DNA of 61,298 nucleotides from Clostridiales bacterium (GCA_019415945.1 DXYF01000009.1:1-61298), one strand, 5' to 3'; counted from the stretch's first letter, positions 1 through 9,002 are shown. Program-made: numbers and translations. Notes: generated from the letters alone by a model not told the origin.

Positions 1-53
1 ATATTAAAAATACAGCAAGTTGGTTAACTACCACTTGACTTTTTATAGGAGAT
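1..53 (+). repeat. Left copy of 53-bp inverted leader repeat
   Basis: Bases 1-53 match the reverse complement of 61225-61277 with one difference (position 35, T here, C there). Each copy includes the ribosome-binding site (TATAGGAG) and ends 5 to 6 bases before the start codon of an unrelated gene: the GH25 lysozyme here and the alcohol dehydrogenase at the far end. The copy begins at the window edge, so its full length is unknown. Confidence 0.9.
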
Positions 54-58
54 TAAAA

Positions 59-1675
59 ATGAAGTTTAAAAAATTATTATTGATAACCGCTGTTACAATA
101 ATGCTGTTAAGTGCCGCTTCGTTTACTGCTTTAGCTTCGGAATATACCGTTACGAATGTAACTGATATGCAAAAGCACATAGCCGGCATTATTGTTCTTT
201 CCGAAGAAAAGCAAAAGGAATATGATTTTAACAACAACGGTAAAATAAATATTTCTGATACTACATATTTACAAAAATTAATTACTAAAAACTCGATTCA
301 AGAAACAACACAGCCGATAACAGAGGCAACCGAACCTACAACAATTATTTATCCGTCAAGTCTTGAATTAAACAAAACAAGTCTTACACTCGGAATCGGC
401 GAAAAATATACGCTTGTTAAAGATACGGATATTCCCGAATTCCCCTTCGTTTTTACTTCGAGCAATTCAAAAATAGCAACAGTTGACAGCAACGGAACTG
501 TAACAGCAGTATCTTGCGGAACAGTAACAATAACCTGCTCAACAGGAAATGGACTAAAAGCGAGCTGTAATGTTACTGTCGGAGAAATGGCACAAAGCAT
601 TACACTCAACAAAACAAATCTGACATTAGGTGTCGGTGAAGAATTTGACCTCAATAGCTACATATCTGAAAACACATTTGCATATTTCAGATGGTATTCT
701 TCGAGCAATTCTGATGTTGCTTCTGTTGCAAAAAGCGGAGGATTGGTTACAGCTAAAAAGCAAGGCACAGCAACAATCACTTGTAAACTATATAATGGGT
801 TGACAGCCACTTGTCAGGTCACAGTTAAAGCTGCTCCTTCGAGCGTTTCATTAAGTGTATCAAATAAAACACTCAAAGTCGGTGAAAATTTCACTATAAG
901 TGAGAATACAAATACCGGTAGTTATGCATATGGTTTTACTTGGATCAGCTCAAATAAAAATGTTGCTACCGTTACAAAATCAGTGAGTAACAAAGCAGTA
1001 ATTTCTCCTCGTATGCAAGGCACTGCAACAATTACAATCAAAACTTACAATGGCAAGTCTGCTTCCTGTAAAATAACAGTAAAAGGCAGTTCAGTTAAAT
1101 GTCTTGATGTATCGGATTGGCAATACAGCATTGACTTTAACAAAGTAAAAGCAGACGGATATGACTATGTAATTATTCGTGCAGGTTACGGTAAAGAAAC
1201 ATATCAAAAAGACGCCCGATTTGAGGAAAATTATAAAAACGCAAAAGCGGCAGGCCTCAAAGTAGGAGCATACTGGTACTCATACGCAACTTCAACAGCC
1301 GAAGCCTTAGAAGAAGCAGAGGCGTGTTTGTACTGTATTGACGGCAAAACCTTTGATATGCCGCTATACTACGATGTAGAAGAAACGGCACAGGCATACT
1401 TAAGCAAAAAGGAACTTACAAATTTGGTCGACAGCTTTTGCAGTGCAATTGAAAGAAACGGTTACAAGGCAGGCGTTTACTCAAACAACAGTATGTTCGC
1501 CAATATGGAGAAAGAATATTTAAAAAGCAAATACTCCACATGGATTGCACAGATTGACGGAGATTTCACGGCGATTACCGACGATGTGCATCAATACACA
1601 TGGACGCAGAAAGTCGACGGAATATCTACAAATGTCGACTGCAATTACATTTACAATCTTAATATAATAAAATAA
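59..1675 (+). CDS. Secreted GH25 muramidase with dockerin-like segment and three Ig-like domains
   Basis: 538 residues from the ATG at 59, which follows TAGGAG; an in-frame start at 20 lies inside the repeat leader and lacks a ribosome-binding site. A hydrophobic signal peptide ends near an ALA-S motif (about residue 27). Residues 30-85 resemble a type I dockerin, with one clear DFNNNGKINISD calcium-loop repeat and a degraded first repeat. A Thr/Pro linker is followed by three bacterial Ig-like (Big_2) repeats, each with an N-K-T-x-L-x-x-G-x-G-E type start (residues about 105-360). The C-terminal 190 residues are a glycoside hydrolase family 25 domain with the catalytic-type motifs LDVSDWQ and YYDVEE. 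GH25 enzymes cleave the MurNAc-GlcNAc bond of peptidoglycan. Autolysin, competitor lysis or cellulosome-like attachment are all possible. A strong terminator follows. Confidence 0.92.
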   Translation: MKFKKLLLITAVTIMLLSAASFTALASEYTVTNVTDMQKHIAGIIVLSEEKQKEYDFNNNGKINISDTTYLQKLITKNSIQETTQPITEATEPTTIIYPSSLELNKTSLTLGIGEKYTLVKDTDIPEFPFVFTSSNSKIATVDSNGTVTAVSCGTVTITCSTGNGLKASCNVTVGEMAQSITLNKTNLTLGVGEEFDLNSYISENTFAYFRWYSSSNSDVASVAKSGGLVTAKKQGTATITCKLYNGLTATCQVTVKAAPSSVSLSVSNKTLKVGENFTISENTNTGSYAYGFTWISSNKNVATVTKSVSNKAVISPRMQGTATITIKTYNGKSASCKITVKGSSVKCLDVSDWQYSIDFNKVKADGYDYVIIRAGYGKETYQKDARFEENYKNAKAAGLKVGAYWYSYATSTAEALEEAEACLYCIDGKTFDMPLYYDVEETAQAYLSKKELTNLVDSFCSAIERNGYKAGVYSNNSMFANMEKEYLKSKYSTWIAQIDGDFTAITDDVHQYTWTQKVDGISTNVDCNYIYNLNIIK

Positions 1676-1678
1676 AAT

Positions 1679-1738
1679 CTGCTCGGATAGATTTACTGTT
1701 TTTACAGTACATTACTCAATCTATCCGAGCAGTTTTTT
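1679..1738 (+). terminator. Rho-independent terminator of the GH25 gene
   Basis: A perfect 15-bp stem (1679-1693 with 1718-1732) encloses a second small hairpin (ACTGT/ACAGT) and is followed by TTTTTT. Confidence 0.92.
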
Positions 1739-1802
1739 GCATTTTTTCTGATAATCGGATTTTATATCAGTATTATTATTAAAAAATCTTTTGCCTTTAT
1801 TT

Positions 1803-2348
1803 TTATGCTCCCACTATTGAAATATCCTCATAGCTGACATCGTAGTGTGAAGTAACCGCGTCATCAATTACAAGGGCAGATGTATCGTTAAGTTCCGTGT
1901 CGGGTACGATTACGGTAACGCCCTCGTCACTTATATAGCAAAGACATTCGGAAAATCCCTTTGCTTTTATTATGCTTTCGATACTGTCCTGAATTGTGTA
2001 TGTTTTCAGCAGCTTTTCAACACTTTTTTGAGCCTCGGTCATTTCGCTCTCGCTGACATTTTCAATATCAAGTATTTCTTTTGCCTCATCTATAACCTTA
2101 TCCTGAGTTGACTGTCGCTTTGTTCGCTCGGTCGCAAAGTAATTCTGCTGTTCCTTCGACAGTGCGGAGGTTTGTACGGCTTCATCGGAACTTGACTGTG
2201 AAACCGTTGCATTCACATATGACGCAGCTCCCAATTCCTTGGTTGTCGTGTCTGCATTTACATCTGCAAACTGCCAGTTTACATAAACCGCAGCTCCGAG
2301 TGCCAATACGAGTGTTGCAAGTACAATATATTTTTTTTGAAATTTCAT
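1803..2348 (-). CDS. spoIIIAH: Stage III sporulation protein AH
   Basis: 181 residues from the ATG at 2348; a longer in-frame start would overlap spoIIIAG further. The N-terminus has one membrane anchor (about residues 7-24), followed by a Ser/Gln/Glu-rich coiled linker and a C-terminal ring-building domain of the YscJ/FliF type. In sporulating Firmicutes SpoIIIAH sits in the mother-cell engulfing membrane and pairs with forespore SpoIIQ to form the intercellular channel (feeding tube). It is the last gene of the operon. The next gene downstream is the convergent GH25 gene. Confidence 0.93.
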   Translation of the reverse strand: MKFQKKYIVLATLVLALGAAVYVNWQFADVNADTTTKELGAASYVNATVSQSSSDEAVQTSALSKEQQNYFATERTKRQSTQDKVIDEAKEILDIENVSESEMTEAQKSVEKLLKTYTIQDSIESIIKAKGFSECLCYISDEGVTVIVPDTELNDTSALVIDDAVTSHYDVSYEDISIVGA

Positions 2349-2362
2349 AAGACTACCGACCT

Positions 2363-2815
2363 TTATTCTGATAATTTTGTAATACATACTTTTGCTGCCG
2401 AAATGTCGAGCGATTTTGTTACCGCCTCGGTAATTCGCTCCACCACGACAGGCGAGTCACCGCCTTCACAAACTACGAGCACACCTCGAATCAGCGGCTC
2501 TATTTCCTTGGTTTTTGTTGTGCTGTCGTCAAGGTAAACATATTCTACGCTGTTTTCCATAGTCAGAAGCACCTCTGTCTGTCCTGCTCCCTCAATCCGC
2601 GATATTACGGACTGAAGGTCGTTTTCAATCTGTGTACTGTAGGTTGTTACAGAAAACTCCTCCTCTCTTTCGCCGTTTGCCGACTTTCCTATCTCTATGT
2701 AGTTTGAAAGAAAAATCAGTGCAATTCCCGCTAATCCTGCAATAATTATTATTCTTTTTATTTTGTCATTGTCAAATAGCTTTTTTGCATATTTGACTGT
2801 TTTGCTTTCTTCCAT
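2363..2815 (-). CDS. spoIIIAG: Stage III sporulation protein AG
   Basis: 150 residues, with a single transmembrane helix near residues 20-38 and a C-terminal ring-building domain. SpoIIIAG is known to form a large secretin-like ring in the mother-cell to forespore channel. The ribosome-binding site CGGAGTG lies within the end of spoIIIAF, so the genes are tightly coupled. The protein is somewhat shorter than the Bacillus subtilis one, which is common in Clostridia. Confidence 0.93.
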   Translation of the reverse strand: MEESKTVKYAKKLFDNDKIKRIIIIAGLAGIALIFLSNYIEIGKSANGEREEEFSVTTYSTQIENDLQSVISRIEGAGQTEVLLTMENSVEYVYLDDSTTKTKEIEPLIRGVLVVCEGGDSPVVVERITEAVTKSLDISAAKVCITKLSE

Positions 2816-2818
2816 TTT

Positions 2819-3292
2819 TCACTCCGTTATTATGCTTGGCTGTACCGAAAAATTTTGAAAAGTTATTTCGCTTATTAAATCGGTAAACTGTATGTACTCC
2901 TTGCTTATATATATGTTTATCGACGATATAATTATGCTGTTTTCTTCCGTTACCGATAAAAATATTTCGCAATTATTTATCTCGACGGAATTTTGCAGCA
3001 GTATATCCCTTAGCGAAGATTCAAGATTTTTTCTTGTTTGGTTTACAATTTCCTTGCTGTATGCCTCATCGTCTGTGGAAACGGCAGGCTGTGAAAGTTT
3101 CATATCGTCAAGCTGTGTTTGAAAACCTCTTACGGCATTTTTTACAGGTCCTATCATTGAACATATTATAAAAGCACCCATAACAAGGCTGATTATCTTT
3201 TTTGTGCTCCCGTCGGTTACAAATCCCGAAACAAGCGTACATATGAGTGCCGACGCACATATTACCGATGTTACCGCAAGTATTTCACTCAT
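2819..3292 (-). CDS. spoIIIAF: Stage III sporulation protein AF
   Basis: 157 residues from the ATG at 3292, which overlaps the spoIIIAE stop codon in an ATGA arrangement; a longer open frame back to 3397 runs inside spoIIIAE and is not used. Two N-terminal membrane segments (about residues 5-50) are followed by a cytosolic or intermembrane domain of about 100 residues, the normal SpoIIIAF plan. Its exact job in the channel complex is not settled for the family. Confidence 0.9.
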   Translation of the reverse strand: MSEILAVTSVICASALICTLVSGFVTDGSTKKIISLVMGAFIICSMIGPVKNAVRGFQTQLDDMKLSQPAVSTDDEAYSKEIVNQTRKNLESSLRDILLQNSVEINNCEIFLSVTEENSIIISSINIYISKEYIQFTDLISEITFQNFSVQPSIITE

Positions 3293-4407
3293 CCGCTGCC
3301 ACCGCCTATTATCAGTATTATGGCTGTTGAAATTATGTAGACAGCCATAATGCAAAGAGTGATTGCGAGGAGAGTAGAAAAAACTGTTGACACGCACTCA
3401 AGAAGTTTTGCACCCTGACTTAAATTAAGAATCTCTGCGGTTGAGCGTCCGAGCCACAAGGTGGCAATCCACATAAGGCACTGAATTATTACCGGCAAAA
3501 ACACAACTGCAATGGATATTATTACAAACACGCCCACACCTGATTTTAAAAGACCGACGCTGCTCTGAACCGTTTTGTACGCGTCTGCCAAAGCCGAACC
3601 GACTATGGGAACAAACGAATTAAGCGAAAATCTGACTGCCCTTGACGCTACATCGTCAAGCGAAGTGGCTATTAACTGCTTGAAAGTGAGCAAAGCAGAA
3701 AAAATCATCATTGCAAAGCTTAGCATCCATTTAATTAATTTTGAAATCAAGCCGACAAGCCCCGAAAGATTAATATCGGGCGAAACACTTGATGAAACGC
3801 TGATGCCCAAAAACATATTGAGAAACGGAACAATTATTTTTGAAGAAAGCTGTCCCACCCCCTGCCCTGCCAGAAGCATCATCGAATAGTAGCTTGACCC
3901 GCTGACTGCCCGCCCTGATGAAGCCATAATTGTAAGCATAACAGGCAAATAGGCAATCATAATGTTTGAAGCGTTTTCTATTACGGCTGAAACCGTTTTG
4001 ATTACATTTACGGCAGGCATTACAACTGCACAGGTTATACAAAGTGTAGAAACGATGTTTATTGTATTGGAAATATCGTTTGAAAGCGAGCCTTTGTAGG
4101 CTGTCAGAATTGAACATATTAAAAGCAATGCGGTAATGTTTATAAGTCCCTGAAGCGGAGATGACGAGTTCTGCGACGCCATATCAGCTATTTCAGCTAA
4201 TATTGAAGTAAAGCTTATTTCAGAGAGCTTTGCGGGGTCTGCACTGTCAGCACCGATATTGCCGAGACTTTCTTTTACATCGTCCGACAGACTGTCATAT
4301 ATACCCGAAAGGTCATACAGCATTGAATTTTCCTCTGCGCCGACAGAATAAACAGACAACATTATCAAAGCTGCTGCGGTTATTAATACGGTCAAAAATT
4401 TTTTCAC
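3289..4407 (-). CDS. spoIIIAE: Stage III sporulation protein AE
   Basis: 372 residues, GTG start at 4407 preceded by GGAGG at a 7-base spacing. A signal-type N-terminus ends near SVGAEEN, and seven or eight strongly hydrophobic segments follow, so this is a polytopic membrane protein. SpoIIIAE is the conserved multi-spanning component of the SpoIIIA-SpoIIQ channel. A 72-base gap with only a short weak hairpin separates it from spoIIIAD. Confidence 0.93.
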   Translation of the reverse strand: MKKFLTVLITAAALIMLSVYSVGAEENSMLYDLSGIYDSLSDDVKESLGNIGADSADPAKLSEISFTSILAEIADMASQNSSSPLQGLINITALLLICSILTAYKGSLSNDISNTINIVSTLCITCAVVMPAVNVIKTVSAVIENASNIMIAYLPVMLTIMASSGRAVSGSSYYSMMLLAGQGVGQLSSKIIVPFLNMFLGISVSSSVSPDINLSGLVGLISKLIKWMLSFAMMIFSALLTFKQLIATSLDDVASRAVRFSLNSFVPIVGSALADAYKTVQSSVGLLKSGVGVFVIISIAVVFLPVIIQCLMWIATLWLGRSTAEILNLSQGAKLLECVSTVFSTLLAITLCIMAVYIISTAIILIIGGGSG

Positions 4408-4479
4408 TTCTTTGCCTCCAATGAGGAATTAAGGTAAGAATACCTTTGTTTTGGTTATAAAGCGGACTAAAAATTCATT

Positions 4480-4869
4480 CTACTCCGCCGTGAGCGATAA
4501 TACGGTATTTAAAATATCGGAATACAGCGGCAGAGCAGTCACGGTAACCATTATTTTACCTGCAAGCGACACATTGTTTGCAAGCGACTGACTGCCCGCG
4601 TCCTTGCAGGTATTAACGGCAAATTCCGTTATCAAACAGATACCGATTACCTTTAACAAGATTACTACATAGCTTGTACTTATTTGTGATGCCGCTATTA
4701 TGCTGTTTAATGTATCTATTACGGCAGACGCCTGTGACAGAACAGTAAACAAAACTATTACCGAACAGGATAATCCGAGCATTAATGCAATTTCGCCGTT
4801 TTTCGGTTTAAGCATAACCATTATGATTACGGCTACGACGGCAAGCACACTTATTGATAAAATATTCAT
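4480..4869 (-). CDS. spoIIIAD: Stage III sporulation protein AD
   Basis: 129 residues with four predicted membrane helices, matching the small SpoIIIAC/AD membrane family. The start codon lies 3 bases after the spoIIIAC stop and has no clear ribosome-binding site of its own, so translation is probably coupled to spoIIIAC. Confidence 0.93.
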   Translation of the reverse strand: MNILSISVLAVVAVIIMVMLKPKNGEIALMLGLSCSVIVLFTVLSQASAVIDTLNSIIAASQISTSYVVILLKVIGICLITEFAVNTCKDAGSQSLANNVSLAGKIMVTVTALPLYSDILNTVLSLTAE

Positions 4870-4872
4870 TTT

Positions 4873-5067
4873 CTAAAAACCAAACAGTTGTTTTATTGTT
4901 GTAAACAACGAGCTTATTTGAGTTATTATAAGCGTGAGCACTACTATAAGTCCTGCAAGAGATGTGAGCATCGCCTGCTCCTCTCTGCCGCTGCGGATTA
5001 AAAGCTGACTGAGCACCGCCACGATTATTCCGACTGCCGCAATTTTAAAAATAAGTTCAACATCCAT
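4873..5067 (-). CDS. spoIIIAC: Stage III sporulation protein AC
   Basis: 64 residues with two membrane helices joined by a short polar turn (RSGREEQ), the characteristic SpoIIIAC hairpin and normal length. The ribosome-binding site is AAGAGGT. It belongs to the eight-gene spoIIIA operon. Confidence 0.94.
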   Translation of the reverse strand: MDVELIFKIAAVGIIVAVLSQLLIRSGREEQAMLTSLAGLIVVLTLIITQISSLFTTIKQLFGF

Positions 5068-5076
5068 TTTTACCTC

Positions 5077-5574
5077 TTAAATTATCATCAGAGCCACTGC
5101 CGTCCCGACAAAAAAGCCCATCGTTTTATAGAGCTTAGATTTATTTTTTATTTCTGTTTCTGCGTTTTCAAGCTGTTTTTTAAAGATTTCCTCATACAGC
5201 TCAAGGTGCTTGAGCTGTCCCTCGACATCTGTTTTTCCGAGCTGTTCTCCAAACTCAAGCAAAAGCTGTTTATCGTTTCTGTTAAGTCCGAATTTGCTCG
5301 GTATTGCTTCTGTATTCTTACTCCACACGGCACTAAACGGCAAATTTTTTTCATTTTTAAAATCAAAAAAATCAATCTCTGCCGTGTCTGCACAAAGTGC
5401 TGTAAGAGTAAAAATATCTGCCGTGCTGTAACGAAGCTGTACGGATAGGGACGATGAAAAATTTATAATTTTTTTATAGAATTCTCTGTACAGAAACAGC
5501 CTTTTTGAGTAGAGCAATCCCACTAAAGTACCCGAAATCACAAGCAAAAGACCTCCGAATATTTTAAGAGCCAA
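5077..5574 (-). CDS. spoIIIAB: Stage III sporulation protein AB
   Basis: 165 residues from a TTG at 5574, preceded by AGGTG and overlapping the end of spoIIIAA by 11 bases. This start gives the expected N-terminal membrane helix and a length near the Bacillus protein (about 171). The longer frame to 5655 only reads through spoIIIAA. A C-terminal hydrophobic segment is also present. The family has a type II secretion F-like alpha-helical domain between the two membrane anchors. Confidence 0.88.
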   Translation of the reverse strand: MALKIFGGLLLVISGTLVGLLYSKRLFLYREFYKKIINFSSSLSVQLRYSTADIFTLTALCADTAEIDFFDFKNEKNLPFSAVWSKNTEAIPSKFGLNRNDKQLLLEFGEQLGKTDVEGQLKHLELYEEIFKKQLENAETEIKNKSKLYKTMGFFVGTAVALMII

Positions 5575-6514
5575 ACATCTCACCTGCTTCGGATATTTTT
5601 GTGATTTTTCCGGGAGATTTTTTATCTGACAGAAAAACGACCTTTGAAAATGCACCCGTTTTAAAAATTCTTCTTATATTCTCTTTGTGTTTCAGCTCAA
5701 ATTCGTTTGCCGCGTGAACGGTTGATATAACCGATACGCCGCTGTTTACGGTGTGCTCTATGGCGGCTATATCTTCGGCTGCACCGATTTCGTCGCAAAT
5801 TATAATATCGGGAGCCATGCTCCGCACTGCCTGAAGCATAGCGTCACTCTTTTTGTACGAATCGTACACATCGCACATCCCCACATCGTTGCAAAAAGAA
5901 CCCGATACAGCTCCTGCAAGTTCTCCTCTCTCGTCAATCAAGGCAATGTTTTTGGCGTACTTTGTTGACAGAATCCTTGCCATATCACGCAGCACGGTGG
6001 TTTTGCCCGAACAAGGAGGACCGCATATTAATAATCCTGAGGTTATTCTGCCGAGCCTGTTTAAAAGATTAACCGAACAATCTCTGTGTTCTCTTGCAAT
6101 TCTGATATTTATTGATGTAATATCACGAATATTTGTGATTTTGCCGCCGCTTATAACTGCTGTACCGCAAATTCCCGCACGGTGTCCGCCGTACATCGTT
6201 ACAAATCCGTTGATTATTTCATTTTGTCTTGTATAAACCGAATAATTGCATATATTCTGAAATGTATCCGCTAAATCCGCCCTGCTGACTGTAAGCATCG
6301 CACCGTTTATCGGAGTGCTTGTAAGTCCTCCCGACGATGTAACATAGTATGTAATGTCAGAACAAACAACGCAAAGCGGTCTGTTAATTCGCAGGCGTAT
6401 CTCCTGAGCCGTTGCTTCAAGCTGACCGCAAAGCGGAATAAGCTTTTTGGATATTGCGGGGCTTAAGCATTTAACTGCCTGTAAAAGACGCCCCTTATCT
6501 TCAATTCTTGTCAT
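5564..6514 (-). CDS. spoIIIAA: Stage III sporulation protein AA, secretion-type ATPase
   Basis: 316 residues from the ATG at 6514, which has GGAGGA 7 bases upstream. A Walker A motif GPPCSGKTT (about residue 168) and a DIIICDEIG Walker B-like segment identify it as the RecA/VirB11-like ATPase of the SpoIIIA complex. It is predicted to be cytosolic in the mother cell and to power assembly of the channel or transport through it. It is the first gene of the operon and follows a candidate sigma-E promoter. Confidence 0.94.
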   Translation of the reverse strand: MTRIEDKGRLLQAVKCLSPAISKKLIPLCGQLEATAQEIRLRINRPLCVVCSDITYYVTSSGGLTSTPINGAMLTVSRADLADTFQNICNYSVYTRQNEIINGFVTMYGGHRAGICGTAVISGGKITNIRDITSINIRIAREHRDCSVNLLNRLGRITSGLLICGPPCSGKTTVLRDMARILSTKYAKNIALIDERGELAGAVSGSFCNDVGMCDVYDSYKKSDAMLQAVRSMAPDIIICDEIGAAEDIAAIEHTVNSGVSVISTVHAANEFELKHKENIRRIFKTGAFSKVVFLSDKKSPGKITKISEAGEMFGS

Positions 6515-6547
6515 TTTAAATTCCTCCAAAGTTATTTGACTTAATAA

Positions 6548-6576
6548 ATACTATGTTGACAAGCATAAAAATATGA
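6548..6576 (-). promoter_or_regulatory. Candidate sigma-E promoter of the spoIIIA operon
   Basis: On the minus strand TCATATT is followed after 14 bases by CATAGTAT. This fits the sigma-E consensus known from Bacillus (KMATATT, 13-15 bases, CATACAMT) at all seven -35 positions and at six of eight -10 positions. It lies 34 to 62 bases upstream of the spoIIIAA start, the expected place for mother-cell expression. Confidence 0.75.
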
Positions 6577-6605
6577 CCTCGGCAGAAAAAATCTGTCAAG
6601 GTCAT
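6573..6605 (-). terminator. Terminator of apgM, overlapping the sigma-E -35 element
   Basis: ATGACCT..CAGA pairs with TCTG..AGGTCAT (14-position stem with two mismatches) around an A-rich loop, followed on the minus strand by ATTTTTATG. The 3' arm and T-run share bases 6573-6576 with the candidate sigma-E -35 box. Confidence 0.8.
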
Positions 6606-6659
6606 AAATAAGGACAAATATTTAATTATATATTTCTTTTAGGTATTTCAGCGTCGCAA

Positions 6660-7871
6660 TTATTTTGAAAGAAAGTAGTTCATCATCGTAAAGCCTTTTT
6701 CAATATAATTGCCCGTTTTCTCTGCTTCTTTTTCGCAGAAACAACTAACGCCGCTGTTAATTTCGTTCTTACTGCTGTATATAAGATACGGAACAGGGTT
6801 TGAATTGTGTGTTTTTATTGCGATAGGAGTCGGATGATCGGGGCATACAAGCACTGCAAAATCATCAACGCTCTTTAAATACTCGGTCACGGGAGCAAGA
6901 ATGTACTTGTCAATGAGCTCAATAGCCTTAACCTTGTTTTCCACTTCTCCTCGGTGACCGCATTCATCGGGGGCTTCAACATGAACATAAACAAAATCGG
7001 CACCATTCTTAAATTCTTCTATTGCTGCCTTGCACTTTCCGTCAAAATTTGTGTCAATATAGCCTGTCGCACCGTCAACATCAACGCTCTTCATTCCCGC
7101 ACAAATTGCTATGCCCTTGAGCAGGTCAACTGCTGAAATCATACTGCCCTTTTTGCCGAACTTTTCAAAAAAGCTGTCAAGACGGGGCTTTGTTCCCTCT
7201 CCCCAAAGCCAAATAGAGTTTGCAGGGCGTTTGCCGTTTGCCTCTCTTTCCTTGTTGAGCGGGTGGTCTTTGAGCAGATCATAGCTCTTTTTCATAAGCT
7301 CATAAAGCTTTGCCGTGTCATCGCCCTTTGGTATATAATCGGCAATAACGCGGTTTGATATATCATGAGGAGGTGTAAGCTCGCCCGGATGGGGATTTCC
7401 GTTACTCCACACAAGACAGTGACGGTAGGATACGCCCGAATAAAACTTGAATGTATCATCTCCGAGCTTTTCCTGAATATAGTCTATTAATATTTTAGCT
7501 TCCTGCGTTGAAATATCTCCTCCGCAGTAATCTACCATTGTTTTGTCCTCGTACTTTTCCTCGTCGGACAAAGTTACAAGGTTGCATCTTAATGTAACAT
7601 CGGTATCTTTCAGGTCAATTCCGATGCTTGCCGCCTCAAGCGGAGAACGGCCGCTGTAGTATTTTGCAGGCTCATATCCGAGTACTGACAAATTTGCCAC
7701 ATCACTGCCGGGTTTAAGTCCCGGTGCAACCGTTTTTACCATTCCTACCTCGCCTTTTGCGGCAAGGCTGTCCATACAGGGCTTTACAGCCTTTTCCATA
7801 GGTGTTTTATTTCCGAGTTTTGAAACAGGCTCATCAGCCATTCCGTCGCACAGCATTACAAAATATTTCAT
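6660..7871 (-). CDS. apgM: Cofactor-independent phosphoglycerate mutase, archaeal (ApgM) type
   Basis: 403 residues, ribosome-binding site AGAGGT. The N-terminal CDGMAD motif, GSDVANLSVLGY (nucleophile-serine region) and C-terminal CPDHPTP and THNSNPVPY segments place it in the alkaline-phosphatase-fold ApgM family, which interconverts 3- and 2-phosphoglycerate using metal ions. A closely related subgroup is annotated as a proposed homoserine kinase. No threonine-pathway gene is nearby, so I prefer the mutase call but cannot exclude the other. It starts 12 bases after prfB ends, so they are likely cotranscribed. Confidence 0.85.
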   Translation of the reverse strand: MKYFVMLCDGMADEPVSKLGNKTPMEKAVKPCMDSLAAKGEVGMVKTVAPGLKPGSDVANLSVLGYEPAKYYSGRSPLEAASIGIDLKDTDVTLRCNLVTLSDEEKYEDKTMVDYCGGDISTQEAKILIDYIQEKLGDDTFKFYSGVSYRHCLVWSNGNPHPGELTPPHDISNRVIADYIPKGDDTAKLYELMKKSYDLLKDHPLNKEREANGKRPANSIWLWGEGTKPRLDSFFEKFGKKGSMISAVDLLKGIAICAGMKSVDVDGATGYIDTNFDGKCKAAIEEFKNGADFVYVHVEAPDECGHRGEVENKVKAIELIDKYILAPVTEYLKSVDDFAVLVCPDHPTPIAIKTHNSNPVPYLIYSSKNEINSGVSCFCEKEAEKTGNYIEKGFTMMNYFLSK

Positions 7872-7883
7872 ATTAAATACCTC

Positions 7884-9002
7884 TTATTTCTGCAAAGTAC
7901 CCAGACTTGCACATTTTAAATACGCATTAATAAAGCCGTCAAGGTCGCCGTCCATTACCGCCTGAATGTTTCCCGTTTCAAAACCTGTTCGGTGATCCTT
8001 TACCATCGTGTACGGCATAAATACATAGCTTCTGATTTGAGAACCCCATGTAATTTCCTTTTGCACGCCCTTTATATCTTCAATCTTTTCAAGATGCTCA
8101 CGCTCTTTAATTTCAACAAGCTTTGAAATAAGCATTTTCATAGCAACATCACGGTTTTGGTACTGGCTTCGCTCCACCTGACTTGCAACTACAATACCTG
8201 TCGGAATATGCGTAAGACGAACAGCTGAGGATGTTTTGTTGACCTTCTGACCGCCCGCACCGCTTGCACGGTAAACATCCATTTTAATGTCCTCCGGTGC
8301 GATATTAACCTGAATATTATCATCCATTTCGGGCATAACCTCTAATGAAGAAAAGCTTGTATGACGCCTTCCTGCGGAGTCAAACGGAGATACACGGACA
8401 AGTCGGTGCACGCCCGCTTCGCTTTTGAGGTATCCGTAGGCATTTTCGCCCTCAATGAGCAAAACCGCACTTTTAAGTCCTGCTTCATCTCCGTCAAGAT
8501 AGTCAACCTCTTTTACCTTAAAGCCGTGAGCCTCTGCCCAACGGGTGTACATTCTATAGAGCATCTCCGCCCAATCCTGAGCTTCGGTTCCGCCTGAACC
8601 TGCATGAAAAGTAAGAATTGCGTTGTTTTTATCGTATTCACCCGTTAAAAGAGTTTGAAGTCTTTGCTTTTCAAGGCTCTCCTTAACCGCTTCCACCTCT
8701 TTTTCGGCTTCTTCCAAAAGAGATAAATCCTCTTCTTCGTTGGCAAGCTCAATCAAGGTGCATGTATCCTCATATTTTGAAACAAGTTCGTTATATGCTT
8801 CGACCTTGCCCTTTAAGGCACCGGTTCTCTGCAAAACTTTTTGAGAATTTTCTATATCGTCCCAAAAACCCGGTTCAGTAGCCTTTAGTTCAAGCTGTTG
8901 AATTTCAGACAACATTCCGTTCATTCCGAGTGCGTCTGACAAATCGTCTATTTCGGGCTTGAGAGCCTGAAGTCCGAGCAGTAATTCTTCAAACTGTACC
9001 AT
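7884..9002 (-). CDS. prfB: Peptide chain release factor 2, without programmed frameshift
   Basis: 372 residues from the ATG at 9002, with AAAGG upstream. The stop-codon recognition motif SPF (VRVSPFDSAG) and the catalytic GGQ (GAGGQKVNKT) are intact, so this factor should read UGA/UAA and release peptides at the ribosome. Most bacterial prfB genes contain an in-frame UGA near codon 25 and need a +1 frameshift. Here the frame is continuous from the start, so this autoregulatory loop is absent. Confidence 0.95.
   Translation of the reverse strand: MVQFEELLLGLQALKPEIDDLSDALGMNGMLSEIQQLELKATEPGFWDDIENSQKVLQRTGALKGKVEAYNELVSKYEDTCTLIELANEEEDLSLLEEAEKEVEAVKESLEKQRLQTLLTGEYDKNNAILTFHAGSGGTEAQDWAEMLYRMYTRWAEAHGFKVKEVDYLDGDEAGLKSAVLLIEGENAYGYLKSEAGVHRLVRVSPFDSAGRRHTSFSSLEVMPEMDDNIQVNIAPEDIKMDVYRASGAGGQKVNKTSSAVRLTHIPTGIVVASQVERSQYQNRDVAMKMLISKLVEIKEREHLEKIEDIKGVQKEITWGSQIRSYVFMPYTMVKDHRTGFETGNIQAVMDGDLDGFINAYLKCASLGTLQK

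Noticed and set aside
1..53. Insertion-sequence end
   Set aside because: The shared 53 bases contain a working ribosome-binding site for each gene, and no transposase or target-site duplication is visible.
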